Below are positions 28,097 to 37,636 of a stretch of 64,000 bases of DNA, in pieces. This DNA is from Kallotenue papyrolyticum (GTDB taxonomy: Bacteria; Chloroflexota; Chloroflexia; Chloroflexales; Kallotenuaceae). Both the position numbers and the translations under genes were made by a program. Where the stretch lies: assembly GCF_000526415.1 (NCBI RefSeq), contig NZ_JAGA01000003.1, positions 248,001-312,000 of the forward strand, read 5' to 3'. The notes beneath the pieces are model-generated. The model worked only from the letters and a program-made list of their open reading frames with translations, ran no database searches and was not told the DNA's origin. The first letter of the stretch is position 1; every line of letters begins with the position of its first letter.

Positions 28097-29112
28097 ACGA
28101 CGCGCTCACCCCCCACCACCCCCCACCCCATCCACTCCGGGCTCGCCTGATCCTCAACCCCTACGCCGGCCATGCCGAAGATGTCAGGGCTATTCATAGC
28201 GCCATCACCGAGCTGCGCACCCGCGGCTGGGAGATCGATGTCACGCTGACGGCGCGCCCCGGCCACGGCATCGAGCTGGCGCGCGACGCCGCCCAACGCG
28301 GCTACCAGGTGGCGATCGCCGCCGGCGGCGACGGCACCGTCAACGAGGTGGTCAACGGCATCGCCCACACGGCAACGGCGCTGGCCGTGCTGCCGGTCGG
28401 CACCGGCAACGTCTGGTGTCGCGAGCTGCGCCTGCCGCTGCGGCCGCGCGACGCGGCCATCGCCCTGAGTCAGGGCCACATCCTTCAGCTCGACCTGGGC
28501 CTGGCCGGCGAGCGCTACTTCCTGCTGATGGCCGGCATCGGCTTCGACGCCGCGGTGACGCGGCTGGTGGATGTGACGCTCAAGCGTCGGCTCGGCATGC
28601 TGGCCTACGTGGTCCAGGCGCTGCGCGTGGCGCGTCAGGTGCGGGGCACCCGCACGCGCATCACGCTGGACGGCTGGCGTACGATCAAGGGCCGCGTGCT
28701 GATGGTGGTGATCGGCAACAGCCGGCTCTACGGCGGCGTGCTGGAGATCACCCATCACGCCAATCTGACCGACGGCCTGCTGGATGTGGCCGTGATCAAG
28801 GGACAGGATGTACGCGCCGCGCCGCTGCACCTGCTCAGCATTGTGCTGCGGCGGTATAATCTCAATCCGGATATGGCCTACTACCGGGCGCGCGAGGTGC
28901 GAGTCGAGAGCGCCGTGCCGCTGGATGTGCAGGTGGACGGCGATGCGATCGGCACCACGCCGATGAGCTTCCGGGTCGCGCCAGGGGCGCTGCACGCGCT
29001 GGTGCCTCCTTGGATCGACACCGCCGACCTCGGGACAGGCACCGGCCTGCGCCTGCCGCTGCTGGACCACATCCGCCGGATTTGGATCGACCGTTCACCA
29101 CAGCACGTATGA
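28093..29112 (+). CDS. Diacylglycerol/sphingosine-kinase-family lipid kinase
   Basis: 339 residues from GTG 28093 overlapping the regulator stop. The nucleotide loop AIAAGGDGTVNEVVNGI (GGDGT) and PVGTGNVWCREL define the DAGK catalytic domain. The beta-rich second domain has a family-typical LDVQVDGDAIG end. It should phosphorylate a membrane lipid such as diacylglycerol. The stop overlaps the next start as ATGA. Substrate unproven. Confidence 0.9.
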   Translation: MNDALTPHHPPPHPLRARLILNPYAGHAEDVRAIHSAITELRTRGWEIDVTLTARPGHGIELARDAAQRGYQVAIAAGGDGTVNEVVNGIAHTATALAVLPVGTGNVWCRELRLPLRPRDAAIALSQGHILQLDLGLAGERYFLLMAGIGFDAAVTRLVDVTLKRRLGMLAYVVQALRVARQVRGTRTRITLDGWRTIKGRVLMVVIGNSRLYGGVLEITHHANLTDGLLDVAVIKGQDVRAAPLHLLSIVLRRYNLNPDMAYYRAREVRVESAVPLDVQVDGDAIGTTPMSFRVAPGALHALVPPWIDTADLGTGTGLRLPLLDHIRRIWIDRSPQHV

Positions 29113-30161
29113 AGATTGAAGCTACGCACCTTCTGCGTCTCGCCCTGCTGACGGCGTTGCTGACCGGTTGCATGCTGGATGCGGACCGCGCCACGCAACC
29201 CGCTACGCCGGTCACACCTACCGCCCGACCGGTGACCGTACGCGTCAGCCTAGCCGGTCGCCTGCTCTTCGTGCAGGACGGCAACCTGTATCTGCATAGC
29301 GGCACGCGCACCGAGCAGATCACCCGCGACGGCACCACCCGCGATCCGGCCTGGTCGCCCGACGGCACGCAGCTCGCCTTTGTGCGCCGTGAAACGAGCT
29401 ATTCCGATCTCTACCTGCTGAACGCCGCCGGAGGCCTGCCCACGCAGGTGACCTTCAATCGCGGACGCTCCGAGCCGTGGACCCAGCGCTTCATGCACGA
29501 GGTCGTCTGGGCGCTGCAGCCCGACTGGTCGCCTGATGGCCGCGAGCTGGTCTTTGTCTCGCAGGTGCGCCCGCCCACCGGTCCCGACGACCAACCTCCA
29601 CTGTACGAATTTCCGCTCTCGCTCTACCGCTACCCGCTGCGGCTGATCGGGCAGCGCCAACCGACCAACGACGACCTCCTCCTGCAGGTCTCCGAGGCCG
29701 ACCTACAGCAGCCGGCCTGGTCGCCCGACGGCGCCTGGATCGCCTTTGTGCGCGTGCCGCGGGGCGCGGGCCGCGCCGAGATTCAGTTGCTTGATCCGGC
29801 CACAGGCGCGATTCAGCCCTACGCCGGCATTCCGGCAGGCGCCTACGATCCGGCCTGGTCGCCCGATGGCCGCTGGCTGGCCTTTGCCGCTGCGGTCGAT
29901 GGGCAGACCGATGTGTGGGCCATTCCCGCGCCTGGCCTGGGCGGCACGCCCGTGCGCCTCACGCAGCTCGGCCAGACGCGCGCGCCGGCCTGGTCGCCCG
30001 ATGGGACGCAGCTCGCCGTGGTACGCGTCGGCGCGAACGGCAACGACCTGTACGTTGTGCCACTGGAACGCACGAACGGCACGCTGCGCGCCGGCGAGGC
30101 GGTGGCGCTCACCAACCATGGGCACATCGATGCGAGCTCGGGTCTGGCCTGGGGCCGCTAG
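29109..30161 (+). CDS. TolB/WD40-like beta-propeller lipoprotein
   Basis: 350 residues from ATG 29109. Signal peptide ending in the lipobox LLTGC, then a Thr/Pro-rich linker and a beta-propeller with five clear WSPDG blades (for example DPAWSPDGTQLAFV). Exported and lipid-anchored on the outer face of the membrane. The propeller probably binds a protein or ligand; it has no catalytic motif. Last of four overlapping genes, ending 12 nt before the convergent flippase-like gene. Confidence 0.85.
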   Translation: MKIEATHLLRLALLTALLTGCMLDADRATQPATPVTPTARPVTVRVSLAGRLLFVQDGNLYLHSGTRTEQITRDGTTRDPAWSPDGTQLAFVRRETSYSDLYLLNAAGGLPTQVTFNRGRSEPWTQRFMHEVVWALQPDWSPDGRELVFVSQVRPPTGPDDQPPLYEFPLSLYRYPLRLIGQRQPTNDDLLLQVSEADLQQPAWSPDGAWIAFVRVPRGAGRAEIQLLDPATGAIQPYAGIPAGAYDPAWSPDGRWLAFAAAVDGQTDVWAIPAPGLGGTPVRLTQLGQTRAPAWSPDGTQLAVVRVGANGNDLYVVPLERTNGTLRAGEAVALTNHGHIDASSGLAWGR

Positions 30162-30173
30162 GGCGCTGCCCGC

Positions 30174-31223
30174 TCAGGAGGCCACCGCCTCGCGTCGCAG
30201 CTCGTCCAGCGGATAGCGCAGCGAATACAGGAAGCCGATCAGCACGTTCTCCAGGTTAAGTAGCAGCAGCAGCGCCGACAGCGCCAGCGCGCGGGCGATC
30301 GCCGCATCGCGACTCAGATCGAGCAGCGCGCTCAACACCACCACCAGCGCGGCATCGCGCGTGCCGACGCCGCCGGGCGTCGCCGGCTGGATCAGGGCCA
30401 GGATCGCCACCAGCGCCACGAACGGCCCCGGCGGCAACGGCGTGTCGAGCGCCAGAAACAGCAGATAGACGCGCAGAAAGGTCCAGAACAGACCGGCCAC
30501 GGTCAGCGCCGTCAGCCACAGGATCTGCGCCGGGGTAAGGTGCAGGCTGCGCAGTGCACTTGCGTGCCAGCGTGTCTGCCAGCGGCGCGGCAACCGACGC
30601 GCCACCAGGCCAAAGCACCGATCGCGCAGGCGCCGGCTCGTGCTCAGCGCCAGCGCCACGCCGACGCCCGCCAGCAGCGCCGCAACCACCAACGCGTTGA
30701 GCAACTGCCCGCCGGGTAGCACGTTCCAGAAAAAGAACAGGCCACTGGCAGCCAGCAGCCCCATCACGCCGATGTCGAAGAGGCGATCCACCACCACGCT
30801 GGCCAGCCCGGTGCTGAGCGGGTAGCCGCGCCGCCGCAGATACCAGGCCTTGACCGCGTCGCCGGCCTGGCCGGGCGTGACCACGCCGAGAAAGATGCCG
30901 ATGCAGTACAGCGCCAGCGCCTCGCGCAGCGGCAGGCGTACACTCCAGATGCGCAGTAGGTACAGCCAGCGCAGCGCCTTGAGCAGCAGAAAGGGCGCTG
31001 CCAGCACGATCGCCAGCGTCAGCAGCCAGGGATCGGTTGCCAGCAGCGTGCGCCAGATCAACGCCGGATCATCGATCGAAACGAGAAAGTAGAGCAGCAG
31101 CGCCGGACCGAGCAGCCGCAACAGCCAGGTCCAGAGCCGACTGCCGGGTAGCGGCCGGCGGCGGGCGGCGACGCTCATCGCTGGCGGCCCCTCGGGCGGG
31201 GTATGGGCATGGTGGGACTCCAT
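30174..31223 (-). CDS. LPG-synthase-TM / UPF0104-type flippase-like membrane protein
   Basis: About 349 residues with seven to eight hydrophobic helices and the family motifs GQAGDAVKAWYLRR, SVVVDRLFDIGVMG and ALIQPATPGGVGTRDAAL. Related to the membrane domain of MprF and to AglD-like proteins, which move or modify lipid-linked molecules. It overlaps the end of the upstream glycosyltransferase by 1 nt (TGATG), so the two probably work on the same lipid-linked sugar. An inner start at residue 17 (MSVAARRR) is possible. Confidence 0.85.
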   Translation of the reverse strand: MESHHAHTPPEGPPAMSVAARRRPLPGSRLWTWLLRLLGPALLLYFLVSIDDPALIWRTLLATDPWLLTLAIVLAAPFLLLKALRWLYLLRIWSVRLPLREALALYCIGIFLGVVTPGQAGDAVKAWYLRRRGYPLSTGLASVVVDRLFDIGVMGLLAASGLFFFWNVLPGGQLLNALVVAALLAGVGVALALSTSRRLRDRCFGLVARRLPRRWQTRWHASALRSLHLTPAQILWLTALTVAGLFWTFLRVYLLFLALDTPLPPGPFVALVAILALIQPATPGGVGTRDAALVVVLSALLDLSRDAAIARALALSALLLLLNLENVLIGFLYSLRYPLDELRREAVAS

Positions 31224-32146
31224 CAATCGCGCCGTCCAATCAAGCCCAGCGCGACGATCTGCTCGGCCAGCAGGCCGAACATAAACACCACGATCGCGCC
31301 GACAAAGAGCGCCGCGGTCGCATTAGGGATTTTAAGCCAGACGCCGTTGACCGCAACACTGGCCAGGTAGGCCAACAGACTGAGGATCACCATCGCCAGG
31401 CTCACGGGGAAAAAGACACGCAGCGGACTGAAGAGCATCACGATGCGCAGAATGATCGTCATGAATTTGAAGCCGTTGCGCAACAGCTTCTGGCCACTGC
31501 GCCCACCGCTGCGCCGCCGTGCGGCGATCGGCACGAACTTGATCGAATAGCCCGCCTTGGCGAAGCACAGCAGGCTGGTGGTCGGCCAGGAGTAGCGATT
31601 GGGCAACAAATGCACAAACTCGCGGATCGCCGCCAGACGCATCGCCCGGAAGCCCGAGGTCAGGTCTTCGAACTCCATGCCGGCGACATACGAAGCAAAG
31701 CGCGCCAGGAGCCAGTTGCCCACCCCCCGCGCGCGCGAGGCATGCGACGTGCGGTCGCGCACGCTGACCACCATGTCGTAGCGCTCCATATGCTCCAAGA
31801 GGCGCGGAATATCGGCGGGATCGTGCTGGCCGTCGGCATCCAGGATCAGCAGCACCTCGCCGCCGGCGTTGCGGATCGCGGTCTTGACCGCCGCACCGTT
31901 GCCCTTGTTGTAGGGATGGCGGATCACGCGCGCGCCGGCAGCCTCGGCCTGCGCGGCCGTATCATCGGTCGAACAATCATCTACCACCAGGATCTCAGCC
32001 TCGGGCGCGACGGCGCGCACCGCGGCGATCACCTGCGCGATGCCATGCCCTTCGTTGTAGGCCGGCATGGCGATCGTCACCGTGAACGGCCAGCGCCGGG
32101 GCGCGACGCTCGCCACCGCTGGTTGAACCAGCAACTCCTGCACCAT
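31223..32146 (-). CDS. GT2 glycosyltransferase (dolichol-phosphate mannosyltransferase-like) with C-terminal membrane helices
   Basis: 307 residues from ATG 32146; the ribosome site is weak. GT-A motifs: VTIAMPAYNEGHGI, EILVVDDCSTDDTA, LLILDADGQHDPADIP (the metal-binding DxD), then EDLTSGFRAM. Two hydrophobic helices follow near the C-terminus (FFPVSLAMVILSLLAYLAS and ALFVGAIVVFMFGLL), as in DPM-like enzymes that load undecaprenyl phosphate. Co-transcribed with the flippase-like gene. Confidence 0.92.
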   Translation of the reverse strand: MVQELLVQPAVASVAPRRWPFTVTIAMPAYNEGHGIAQVIAAVRAVAPEAEILVVDDCSTDDTAAQAEAAGARVIRHPYNKGNGAAVKTAIRNAGGEVLLILDADGQHDPADIPRLLEHMERYDMVVSVRDRTSHASRARGVGNWLLARFASYVAGMEFEDLTSGFRAMRLAAIREFVHLLPNRYSWPTTSLLCFAKAGYSIKFVPIAARRRSGGRSGQKLLRNGFKFMTIILRIVMLFSPLRVFFPVSLAMVILSLLAYLASVAVNGVWLKIPNATAALFVGAIVVFMFGLLAEQIVALGLIGRRD

Positions 32147-32420
32147 GTCATCACTCGCTAGCGCCGTAGCGTGGCGAGGAGAGCATACCAGAGGAGACCG
32201 GCGCTGACAAGTTGAGCGCTGCCTCACGAGGCGCGAGCTGGGACTGGATCACCCTGACACCCCGACCCGGCACAACCAGCAGCGTCCACACTGTCGGGTA
32301 TCTGCTGATGACCCAAGGGGATGACATCTGCCTACAGCACTCCCTGAAGCTTGCACTGCGCATTCGCACAACGATCCTGCCGGTGCATCACGTTTCAAAC
32401 GCGAGGACGCTCGACCTTAT
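32147..32420. other. Intergenic region, no recognised feature
   Basis: About 270 nt upstream of the glycosyltransferase and downstream of the hypothetical at 32421-32837. I see no credible gene, no strong hairpin and no clear promoter; an AGGAG-containing stretch near 32177 on the plus strand has no frame that continues. Confidence 0.4.
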
Positions 32421-32837
32421 CTAGCCGCGCGACGAGCGCTCCAGAAAACGCAGCAGCCGCGCCAGTGACGCATCTTCTGCCTCGGTCTCCTCCGGCACCG
32501 CGCGCAGGGCGATGCCGGCGACCGTCAGCGTCCAGCCCGTGGTCTCGTGTGGCGGCTGCAGCAGCGCAACGGCGCGCCCCAGGGCGATGGCGCGCACGCC
32601 GTGGAGTGTGCAGCGCCAGCCGCCAAGCTGGAGTTCGTTGACCACCGCTGCGGCTGCGTGCCAGCGCAGCAGCGCCGCCCACAGCCGTGCGCGATCGTCG
32701 TGTTCGCCGCGCGCCAGCAGCTCGTCGAGCTCCGGCAGCAGCTCGGCGCGCCACAAGCGAAAGACCACGCCATCCTCAGGTCGCCGGGCGCGCACCAGCA
32801 CGCGCAGCCCAAGCGGTTCGCGAACCAGCTCCGGCAT
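32421..32837 (-). CDS. Hypothetical protein, 138 residues
   Basis: ATG 32837 with GGGAGG about 7 nt upstream. Soluble, rich in Arg, Leu and acidic residues, no signal peptide, no cysteine cluster. A possible beta-strand start (LGLRVLVRARRPEDGVVFRLWRAE) is followed by helices (LPELDELLARGEHDDRARLW). I recognise no family. Base composition matches the neighbours, so there is no sign of recent transfer. Confidence 0.65.
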   Translation of the reverse strand: MPELVREPLGLRVLVRARRPEDGVVFRLWRAELLPELDELLARGEHDDRARLWAALLRWHAAAAVVNELQLGGWRCTLHGVRAIALGRAVALLQPPHETTGWTLTVAGIALRAVPEETEAEDASLARLLRFLERSSRG

Positions 32838-33014
32838 CGTCGTCGCCTCCCTGCTCCATAGGGTAGGCCATGGCGGCCAGACGCGCAAGCAAGATGGCAG
32901 CCTGCGCCGCGCCGCGCTTGCGCCGCGCGCCACGGGATCGGCTATACTCGATAGGCACACGCGCGCAACGGTTGTCGCGGGTAGCGACCGGGCGCGCCAC
33001 CGAGGGAGATCGCT

Positions 33015-33776
33015 ATGGAGCTGCAGGGCAAGGTTGCGCTGGTGACCGGCGCGGGGAGTGGCATTGGGCGGGCGATCGCCGCAGCCTTCGCCCGCGAGGG
33101 CGCGCAGGTGATCGTGCATGACCTGCGCGAGGAGGCCGCCGAGGTCGCTCAGGCGATCGGCGGGACGTTTCTGCGCGCCGATTTGAGCGATGCCGAGCAG
33201 ACACGCCGCCTGGGACAGCAGGCCGTCGCCTGGCGCGGTCGCGTGGACATTCTGGTCAACAACGCCGGCTACCAGCACATCGATCCGATCGAGACCTTTC
33301 CCGACGACGAATGGCAACGCATGATCCAGGTGATGCTGGTCGCGCCCTTTCTGTTGAGCAAAGCGGTGATCGCGGGCATGAAGGCCGCGCGCTGGGGCCG
33401 CATCATCAACATCGCCAGCATCCATGGACTGGTTGCCAGCCCGTTCAAGTCGGCCTACATCAGCGCCAAGCACGGCCTGATCGGGCTGACGCGCACGGCG
33501 GCCCTGGAGCTGGGCGAGTACGGCATCACCGTCAACGCGATCTGCCCGGCCTATGTGCGCACGCCGCTGGTGGAAAGCCAGATCGCCGATCAGGCCCGCA
33601 CGCGCGGCATCCCGGAGCAGGACGTCGTCGCGCAGGTGATGCTCGAACCGGCGGCGATCAAACGCTTGATCGAGCCCGCCGAGGTCGCCGATCTGGCGCT
33701 GTTTCTGGCGTCGGAGCGGGCGCGCTCAATGACCGGCGGTGCCTACACCATCGATCTGGGCTGGACCGCGCGGTAG
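33015..33776 (+). CDS. 3-hydroxybutyrate dehydrogenase (SDR family)
   Basis: 253 residues. NAD motif [20 protein letters not shown] ([17 protein letters not shown]), catalytic Ser in [13 protein letters not shown] and YxxxK in [10 protein letters not shown]. The segments AGYQHIDPI and [17 protein letters not shown] are characteristic of D-3-hydroxybutyrate dehydrogenases, which oxidise 3-hydroxybutyrate to acetoacetate. TATACT at 32943-32948 may be its -10. No polyhydroxybutyrate genes adjoin. Confidence 0.88.
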   Translation: MELQGKVALVTGAGSGIGRAIAAAFAREGAQVIVHDLREEAAEVAQAIGGTFLRADLSDAEQTRRLGQQAVAWRGRVDILVNNAGYQHIDPIETFPDDEWQRMIQVMLVAPFLLSKAVIAGMKAARWGRIINIASIHGLVASPFKSAYISAKHGLIGLTRTAALELGEYGITVNAICPAYVRTPLVESQIADQARTRGIPEQDVVAQVMLEPAAIKRLIEPAEVADLALFLASERARSMTGGAYTIDLGWTAR

Positions 33777-33964
33777 CGCCGAACTCGCGGCACGCGCTTT
33801 GCCACACACCGCCGCAGCACACGTCTGCCGCACGGCTTCGCGGCGAGCTGTCGCGCCCGGCGTCCGGTTTACCGCACGCGCTCCAGCAGCGCCCGGATCC
33901 ATACCTATTGTCCACCGCGCAGGCCGCACAGCGTTGTGTCGGCAGCCTAGGATGGGAGAAGCCT

Positions 33965-36900
33965 ATGTATCATGCGCCGATTCACCGCTACGCCTTCCAT
34001 GTCTCGCGCCACGCCCGCCAGCAGTACGGCCTGGACGAGTCGCTGTTCTCGCTGCGCGGGCGGATCGTCTTCGCTCATTTTCAGGCGGCGCGCCTGCTGG
34101 CGCAACGCATCAACGCCCGCCGCGACCTGCTGCGCCATCCGGAGCAGGCCGTCAGCGCCGCACAGTTGAACGCACTGGGCCTGCTCCACGAAATCCTGCA
34201 CCTGTTGATCCAGCGCTATCGTCAGCAGCAGCCCCAGGTGCTGCAGCAGGCGTTGGCCGCGCTCGACCGCCAGCCGGGCCGCGCGGCAGTTGACAGGACC
34301 CTGGCGCGCTTTGCCGAAGAGTTTCCGCCGCTGCCGATCTATCGCGGCGAGGTCAGCGTCGAGGACTACCTGGCGGGCGCCAGCGAGGGCATCTCCCATC
34401 GCGAAGTGCTGCTGGAGGAGTTGCTGCTGTTGTGGCTGAGCAACAGCAATCCCGCCGCCGAACCGCTGCGCGAACTGTTCGACGACGAGCCGCTGGAGAC
34501 GCAGACCGCCTACCACCAGGTGATCGACGCGCTGCAACGCTTCTTCGCCGCGCAACCCGGCTTCGAGGGCGCAGCCGGCGGCCCGCAGGGCGACCACCTG
34601 ATCGCCGTGCTGCGCGCACCGATCCTGGCCAGTCCGCACTCGCTGATCGGCCAGCTCGAATATCTGCGCCAGCGTTACGGCTTTGTGCTGGGCGCGCTGT
34701 TGCAGCGGCTGCTGGTGAGCCTCGACTTCATCCGCGAAGAGCAGCAGACACGCATCGGCGTGGGTGGGCCGGGACCGATCCAGATCGCCGATTACCGCGG
34801 CCTGGAAGCCGAACCGGAGCGCTACACGCCCGACCGCGAGTGGATGCCGCGCCTGGTGCTGATCGCCAAAAATGCTTTTGTCTGGCTCGACCAGCTCACC
34901 AAAAAGTATCGCCGTCCGATCACTACCCTGGATCAGGTGCCCGATGAAGAACTAGACGCCCTGGCACGCGCCGGCATCTCCGGCCTGTGGCTGATCGGCC
35001 TGTGGGAGCGCAGCCGCGCGTCGCGCCGCATCAAGCAGTTGATGGGCAATCCCGACGCGGTTGCCTCGGCCTATTCGCTCTACGACTATGTCATCGCCGA
35101 GGATCTCGGCGGCGAGGCCGCCTGCGACAACCTGCGCCGGCGCGCCTGGCAGCGCGGCATTCGCCTGGCCAGCGACATGGTGCCCAACCATATGGGCATC
35201 GACTCGCGCTGGGTGATCGAGCATCCGGAGCGCTTCCTGAGCCTGCCCTATCCGCCCTATCCGTCCTATACCTTCAGCGGACCGGACCTGTCCGACGATC
35301 CGCGCGTGGGCATCTTTCTGGAGGACCACTACTACACGCGCACCGACGCGGCGGTAGTCTTCAAGCGCGTCGATCGCCAGACCGGCGAGGAGCGCTACAT
35401 CTACCACGGCAACGACGGCACCAGCATGCCCTGGAACGACACCGCGCAGCTCAACTACCTGCGTCCCGACGTGCGCGAGGCGGTGATCCAGACCATTCTG
35501 CACGTGGCGCGCCAGTTCCCAATCATCCGCTTCGACGCGGCCATGACCCTGACCAAAAAGCACTACCAGCGCCTGTGGTTCCCGGAGCCCGGCAGCGGCG
35601 GGGCGATCCCCTCGCGCGCCGAGCACGCCATGACCAAAGCCGAGTTCGACGCGGCCATGCCCGAAGAGTTCTGGCGCGAGGTGGTGGACCGCTGCGCCGC
35701 GGAAGCGCCCGACACGCTGCTGCTGGCCGAAGCATTCTGGCTGATGGAAAACTACTTCGTGCGCACGCTGGGCATGCACCGCGTCTATAACAGCGCCTTT
35801 ATGCACCTGCTGCGCGACGAAGACAACGCCAAGTATCGCCAGATCATGAAGCAGACGCTGGAGTTCGATCCGGAGATCATGAAGCGCTGGGTCAATTTCA
35901 TGAACAATCCGGATGAGCAGACAGCCGTGGCGCAGTTCGGCAAGGGCGATAAATACTTCGGCATCTGCACGCTGATGGTGACGCTGCCGGGCCTGCCCAT
36001 GTTCGGCCACGGCCAGATCGAGGGTTTTGCCGAGAAGTACGGCATGGAATATCGCCGCGCCTACTGGGACGAGCAGCCCGACACACACTTGATCGCCCGC
36101 CACGAACGCGAGATCTTCCCACTGCTGCACCGGCGCGCGCTCTTTGCCGAGGTCGGCAATTTCCGCCTCTACGATCTGCACGGCGACGGCGGCGTCAACG
36201 AGGACGTCTTCGCCTTCTCCAACCGCGCCGGCGAGGAGCGCGCCCTGGTGATCTATCACAACCGCTACGCGGCCACGGCGGGCTGGATCCACACCTCGGC
36301 GCCCTTCGCGGTGAAGCAGGCCAACGGCGACAAGACGCTGCGCCAGGAGACCCTCGGCGCGGCGCTGGGCCTGCACAACGACGAGCGCTGGTTCTGCATC
36401 TTCCGCGATCAAGGCAGCGATCTGGAGTACATCCGCAGCAGCCGCGAGCTGCACGAGCGTGGCCTGTTCGTGTCCCTGGGCGCCTACCAGCGGCATGTCT
36501 TTGTTGATTTCCGCGAAGTGGAGGATAACGCGTCGGGCCAGTATCGCCAGTTGCTGCATGCGCTCGGCGGGCGTGGCGTGCCCAGTATCGAGGAGGCCGC
36601 CCATGAACTCGTGCTGCAGCCAATCCTCGCGCCCTTCCGCGAGCTGGTCAATGCCGACCTGTGGCGGCGGCTGCTGGAGGCGCGCGCGCTGCCCCAGCCG
36701 CCGCTGCCGACCACGCCCACCGCGCCGGCGCGGCTGCAGGAAACGCCCGAGGCGGCCCGCGCCACAGAGGCAGCGCTGCTGGACGAGGTGAGCGCCTGCC
36801 TGACGCGCCTGCTGGCAGGGCTGCAGCGCTTCACCGGCCTCACCGGTGATATCGGCGCGATCGTGGCTGCGACGCGCGCGGATCTGGCCGCCTGGCTGGC

Positions 36901-37555
36901 CCTGCCATCGCTGGCCGAGACCGTCGTCGCGATGGCCGGCGACCCCGTCGCCGAAGCGCTGGCCTGGCTGGGCCGCGACTATGACGATCTGACGCGCTGG
37001 ACGCCGCTGCTGGGCTGGAGCATGCTGCATCGCCTGGGTGCGCTCGCCAACCCTGCCGCGCCCGCGGCGCAGACGCGCGCCTGGCTGGAGGAGTGGCGGC
37101 TGGATCGCAGCGTGGCCGCCACGCTCCAGGAGCTGGGCCTGGATGGCGCTCCGGCCTGGCGCGCCACGCAGGGCCTCAAGCTGCTACTCGACGGGGAGGC
37201 GCTCTTCGGCGAGGCGGCGCCTACTGAACCGCGCGCCCTGCTGGAGCATATGCTGCGCCAACCGGAGCTGCAGGCCTTCCTGGGCGTGCACCGCTACCAG
37301 GGCGTGCTCTATTTCAACAAAGAAGCCTTTGAACTGGTGCTGTGGTGGATGTTGGCCCTGGCGGCCCTGGGCCATCTGCGACGCTCCAGGCCACCGGCGA
37401 CGCTGCTCCAGGCGCTCGCACCGCGCGTCGCGCTGATCCGCCAGCTCCAGGCCGCCGAAGCGCGCTCGGAATATCAGGTCGAGCGCCTGCTGGCGGCTGC
37501 CGGCAACGATGCCGCTCCCGCGGTGGAGGGAGCAGACCCACCACTGCCCGCCTGA
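33965..37555 (+). CDS. Large GH13 (alpha-amylase family) protein with altered region IV
   Basis: 1196 residues from ATG 33965, preceded by GGGAGAAG. An N-terminal helical domain of about 370 residues without a recognised family comes first. The GH13 barrel then shows region I DMVPNHMGID (about 403-412), region II IIRFDAAMTLTKKH (Asp near 521), region III LLLAEAFW (Glu near 588) and region IV FMNNPDEQT (about 645), where the usual His of NHD is Pro. The C-terminal 300 residues are helical. No signal peptide, so it acts in the cytoplasm, probably on alpha-glucan. The catalytic triad is intact; specificity is unknown. It lies 9 kb from glgE and malQ. Confidence 0.85.
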   Translation: MYHAPIHRYAFHVSRHARQQYGLDESLFSLRGRIVFAHFQAARLLAQRINARRDLLRHPEQAVSAAQLNALGLLHEILHLLIQRYRQQQPQVLQQALAALDRQPGRAAVDRTLARFAEEFPPLPIYRGEVSVEDYLAGASEGISHREVLLEELLLLWLSNSNPAAEPLRELFDDEPLETQTAYHQVIDALQRFFAAQPGFEGAAGGPQGDHLIAVLRAPILASPHSLIGQLEYLRQRYGFVLGALLQRLLVSLDFIREEQQTRIGVGGPGPIQIADYRGLEAEPERYTPDREWMPRLVLIAKNAFVWLDQLTKKYRRPITTLDQVPDEELDALARAGISGLWLIGLWERSRASRRIKQLMGNPDAVASAYSLYDYVIAEDLGGEAACDNLRRRAWQRGIRLASDMVPNHMGIDSRWVIEHPERFLSLPYPPYPSYTFSGPDLSDDPRVGIFLEDHYYTRTDAAVVFKRVDRQTGEERYIYHGNDGTSMPWNDTAQLNYLRPDVREAVIQTILHVARQFPIIRFDAAMTLTKKHYQRLWFPEPGSGGAIPSRAEHAMTKAEFDAAMPEEFWREVVDRCAAEAPDTLLLAEAFWLMENYFVRTLGMHRVYNSAFMHLLRDEDNAKYRQIMKQTLEFDPEIMKRWVNFMNNPDEQTAVAQFGKGDKYFGICTLMVTLPGLPMFGHGQIEGFAEKYGMEYRRAYWDEQPDTHLIARHEREIFPLLHRRALFAEVGNFRLYDLHGDGGVNEDVFAFSNRAGEERALVIYHNRYAATAGWIHTSAPFAVKQANGDKTLRQETLGAALGLHNDERWFCIFRDQGSDLEYIRSSRELHERGLFVSLGAYQRHVFVDFREVEDNASGQYRQLLHALGGRGVPSIEEAAHELVLQPILAPFRELVNADLWRRLLEARALPQPPLPTTPTAPARLQETPEAARATEAALLDEVSACLTRLLAGLQRFTGLTGDIGAIVAATRADLAAWLALPSLAETVVAMAGDPVAEALAWLGRDYDDLTRWTPLLGWSMLHRLGALANPAAPAAQTRAWLEEWRLDRSVAATLQELGLDGAPAWRATQGLKLLLDGEALFGEAAPTEPRALLEHMLRQPELQAFLGVHRYQGVLYFNKEAFELVLWWMLALAALGHLRRSRPPATLLQALAPRVALIRQLQAAEARSEYQVERLLAAAGNDAAPAVEGADPPLPA

Positions 37556-37636
37556 GCAGGCAGCCAGCGACGTCGGACGGGCCGCCCCCGAGTCGTCTCG
37601 CTGCAGCGGAGGCGCGCTCGGGGGCGGCGCTGCGCC

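Noticed and set aside
32151-32369. A 72-codon minus-strand frame in the gap after the hypothetical gene
   Set aside because: No ribosome site, no family, and composition unlike neighbouring proteins.
34952-37030. A 692-codon minus-strand frame inside the GH13 gene
   Set aside because: Antisense to a gene with all GH13 motifs; codon composition is that of a shadow frame.
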